The position numbers and the translations under genes are program-made. This document shows, in pieces, positions 62,144 to 64,000 of a DNA stretch of 64,000 nt. The stretch spans positions 496,001-560,000 of the forward strand of contig NZ_CP061297.1 in NCBI RefSeq assembly GCF_018687575.1. Direction: 5' to 3'. Position 1 is the stretch's first letter. The number at the start of each line of letters is the position of its first letter. Below the pieces are notes generated by a model. The model saw only the letters and a list, made by a program, of their open reading frames with translations. It was not told the DNA's origin and ran no database searches. Source of the stretch: Polynucleobacter asymbioticus (GTDB lineage: Bacteria > Pseudomonadota > Gammaproteobacteria > Burkholderiales > Burkholderiaceae).

Positions 62144-63733
62144 TTAGAAGCCGGCAGCTAAGCCATCGCGGCGATGATCACTACCAGCAATATAGGCTTC
62201 ATTCGTTGTTTCACTCAATAGGGCAATCGCTTGAGCACTTCCAAAGTCCAAACTATTGGCTGGCATCACAGTCAGCTCATGCCCCATTGCCTTTAGTCCC
62301 TCGACTACTGCAGTTGGCATAGAGGCTTCAACAGTCAGTTTGCCCACATCATCAATTCTCCAGCGCGGTGCATCTGAGCAGGCTTGGGGGTTGAGATATT
62401 CATCAACAAAGCGCATCACAAACTGAAGATGTCCTTGTGGCTGCATATTGCCACCCATCACGCCAAATGCCATTGCTGGCTGACTACCTTTGATCAGGAA
62501 TGCTGGAATGATCGTATGGAAAGGGCGCTTGCCCGGCGCTACTTGATTGGGATGGCCATCGACCAAACTAAAACTCATACCGCGGTTATGGAAAGCAATG
62601 CCGCCAGGAGCAACCACTCCAGAACCAAAGCCTTTGAAGTTCGACTGAATATAAGAAATCATCATGCCGGATTCATCAGCGGCGCACAGGTAAACGGTGC
62701 CACCAGCATGAGGATCTCCGGCGCCATAAGTACCTGCTTGATTGTGATTAATGAGTGCAGCACGGCTGGCCAAATAGTCTCTATCTAGTAGGGCGCTGGT
62801 TGGTACCTTCATCGTACTGGCGTCAGACACGTGTGCGTAAGCATCAGCAAAAGCAATCCGCATCGCTTCTACTTGTAGATGAATACGCTGTGCAGAGTTT
62901 GCTGGATATTGCTTCACATTTGCCGCTTGCAAAATACCAAGCGCCATCTGCGCAACGATGCCTGAACCATTTGGTGGAATCTCATGCAGGGTGTAGTCGC
63001 CATAGTCAAAAGCCAATGGCTCTACCCAATCGGTTTTATTGGCGGCGAAGTCTGCCATCGTAAAACAGCCGCCAGTGCTTTGGGCAAAGTCGACCATGCT
63101 TTGAGCTAGCTTGCCAGTGTAAAAAGATTCACCTTCAGTTTCAGCAATCTCGCGAAGTGTTTTCGCTTGAGCAGGGTAACGCCAGATTTGACCAGCCGCA
63201 GGAGACTTGCCTTCAATTAAGAATGACTCACTAAAGCCAGGTTGATTTTTGAGAATCGGAATCGCTTCACGCCATTGGCGCGCAATCACTGGCGAAACAG
63301 GAAAGCCATTCTCGGCATAGTCAATTGCACGCTGAAAGAGTTGCGCAAAAGGCAATTTGCCAAATTTGCGAGATAACTCAATCCATCCCGAAACCATGCC
63401 TGGGACTGTTACGGTATTCCAGCCAATCAAATCCATGGCCGCTTTGCCAGAAAAGTAGTCTGGCGTCCAGGCTGCTGGAGCGCGACCGGAGGCATTCATG
63501 CCATGCAGCTTTTTACCATCCCAAATTAATGCAAAGCCATCACCACCTAAACCATTCATGGTGGGCTCAACCACAGTCAGTGTGATTGCTGTAGCGAGAG
63601 CTGCATCGACAGCATTACCCCCGTTTTGTAAAGCCTCGATACCGGCTTGTGTTGCTAATGGCTGAGAGCTTGCAACAGCATTCTTAGCTAAGACTGGGGC
63701 GCGGCCGCCACCAAAAGGGGGTGATATCAACAT
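62144..63733 (-). CDS. ggt: Gamma-glutamyltransferase family protein
   Basis: N-terminal nucleophile hydrolase of 529 residues without a clear signal peptide. The self-cleaving and catalytic Thr is T346 in HAGGTVYL; EMGQ-like and SNFKGFGSGVVAPGGIAFHNRGMSF follow in the small subunit. Typical GGTs cleave glutathione; many members with a GGTVYLCAADE-type motif and cytosolic location act on other amides. It is convergent with the helicase gene. Confidence 0.85.
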   Translation of the reverse strand: MLISPPFGGGRAPVLAKNAVASSQPLATQAGIEALQNGGNAVDAALATAITLTVVEPTMNGLGGDGFALIWDGKKLHGMNASGRAPAAWTPDYFSGKAAMDLIGWNTVTVPGMVSGWIELSRKFGKLPFAQLFQRAIDYAENGFPVSPVIARQWREAIPILKNQPGFSESFLIEGKSPAAGQIWRYPAQAKTLREIAETEGESFYTGKLAQSMVDFAQSTGGCFTMADFAANKTDWVEPLAFDYGDYTLHEIPPNGSGIVAQMALGILQAANVKQYPANSAQRIHLQVEAMRIAFADAYAHVSDASTMKVPTSALLDRDYLASRAALINHNQAGTYGAGDPHAGGTVYLCAADESGMMISYIQSNFKGFGSGVVAPGGIAFHNRGMSFSLVDGHPNQVAPGKRPFHTIIPAFLIKGSQPAMAFGVMGGNMQPQGHLQFVMRFVDEYLNPQACSDAPRWRIDDVGKLTVEASMPTAVVEGLKAMGHELTVMPANSLDFGSAQAIALLSETTNEAYIAGSDHRRDGLAAGF

Positions 63734-63780
63734 GGATCTAATCTATTCAATAAATGGGTGTGTGCAAAACGAATGGGCAA

Positions 63781-64000
63781 TTAATCGATTTTAATGTTTG
63801 CTGCTTTAACTACTTTGGCCCACTTTTCCTGCTCACTTTGGGTGATCACAGCCAATTGCTCTGAGTTCGCAAATTGTGGGTGAATACCTTGGGTAGCAAG
63901 ACGCGCCTTGAAGTCAGGGTTCGTGAGAATCTTACGGATTTCTCTTTCCATTTTTGCAATGATGGCTGGTGAAGTACCTTTGGGAACATAGATCGCGTAA
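63781..64000 (-). CDS. Bug-family (TctC) substrate-binding protein, C-terminal part
   Basis: The right edge cuts this gene. The visible 72 codons on the minus strand read YAIYVPKGTSPAIIAKMEREIRK split by the edge and ending KWAKVVKAANIKID, which matches the C-termini of the two complete Bug receptors in this window. It lies 47 bases upstream of the gamma-glutamyltransferase gene on the same strand, so the two may be cotranscribed. Confidence 0.8.
   Translation of the reverse strand, partial: YAIYVPKGTSPAIIAKMEREIRKILTNPDFKARLATQGIHPQFANSEQLAVITQSEQEKWAKVVKAANIKID

Noticed and set aside
1..64000. CRISPR arrays, insertion sequences, prophage
   Set aside because: No regularly spaced repeats, transposase motifs or phage genes were seen on either strand.

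Overview
The window looks like chromosome of a free-living betaproteobacterium of the Burkholderiaceae, most like Polynucleobacter. This is judged from gene content, moderate GC, compact spacing with many ATGA overlaps, several orphan Bug-type (tripartite tricarboxylate) binding proteins, and the block rimP-nusA-infB-rbfA-truB-typA-tex. No database search was possible, so the genus is an inference. Coding density is very high and no gene-free gap exceeds about 200 bases. I see no insertion sequence, prophage, rRNA or CRISPR array.

Layout. 1-2.9 kb: end of an FAD-dependent dehydrogenase, hemN, and an OmpW-like porin behind two perfect or near-perfect FNR boxes. 2.9-7.5 kb: a P-loop protein, the ABC-F protein Uup, a carboxylesterase, and cbpA-cbpM. 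7.6-14.0 kb: a sugar-acid type catabolic cluster (UxaA/GarD-like dehydratase and hydroxyacid dehydrogenase on one strand; SMP-30 lactonase, GntR/UTRA regulator, Ldh-family dehydrogenase and a Bug receptor on the other), with a candidate operator between them. 14.1-17.6 kb: pirin, a membrane-anchored TAXI protein, DUF3422. 17.7-19.3 kb: flavocytochrome c sulfide dehydrogenase pair. 19.5-23.1 kb: a translationally coupled trio of ArnT-like glycosyltransferase, BNR/sialidase-like protein and an unknown membrane protein. 23.2-29.6 kb, minus strand: fabI, chrA, and a MaoC / PrpD / CitE-like lyase / Bug receptor run that may degrade a branched dicarboxylate through its CoA ester.

29.6-35.3 kb: a YejABEF-like peptide ABC importer. 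35.4-38.7 kb: an NlpC/P60 protein lacking its catalytic cysteine, a brnTA toxin-antitoxin pair whose start lies in a perfect 21-bp-arm inverted repeat, an outer-membrane barrel, and a patatin-like predicted lipoprotein. 38.9-41.3 kb: scpB and rluB behind a long untranslated leader. 41.4-51.9 kb: the translation and transcription block rimP-nusA-infB-rbfA-truB, then typA and tex, headed by a three-hairpin leader ending in an intrinsic terminator. 52-56 kb: orphan modA, an arsR-arsC-acr3-arsH operon, and a higBA-type pair. 56-59.8 kb: small membrane protein, UspA, TauE/SafE, an RluA-family synthase, dusA. 59.9-64 kb: tRNA-His with a strong promoter, a SUMF1-domain protein, a Pif1/RecD-like helicase, gamma-glutamyltransferase, and the end of another Bug receptor.

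The strongest leads are the brnTA palindrome, the cysteine-less C40 protein, the GT39/BNR/membrane trio, the MaoC-PrpD-CitE-Bug run, the rimP and scpB leaders, and the patatin lipoprotein plus barrel pair. I found nothing that is clearly a wholly new system. These are the places where one could be hiding.
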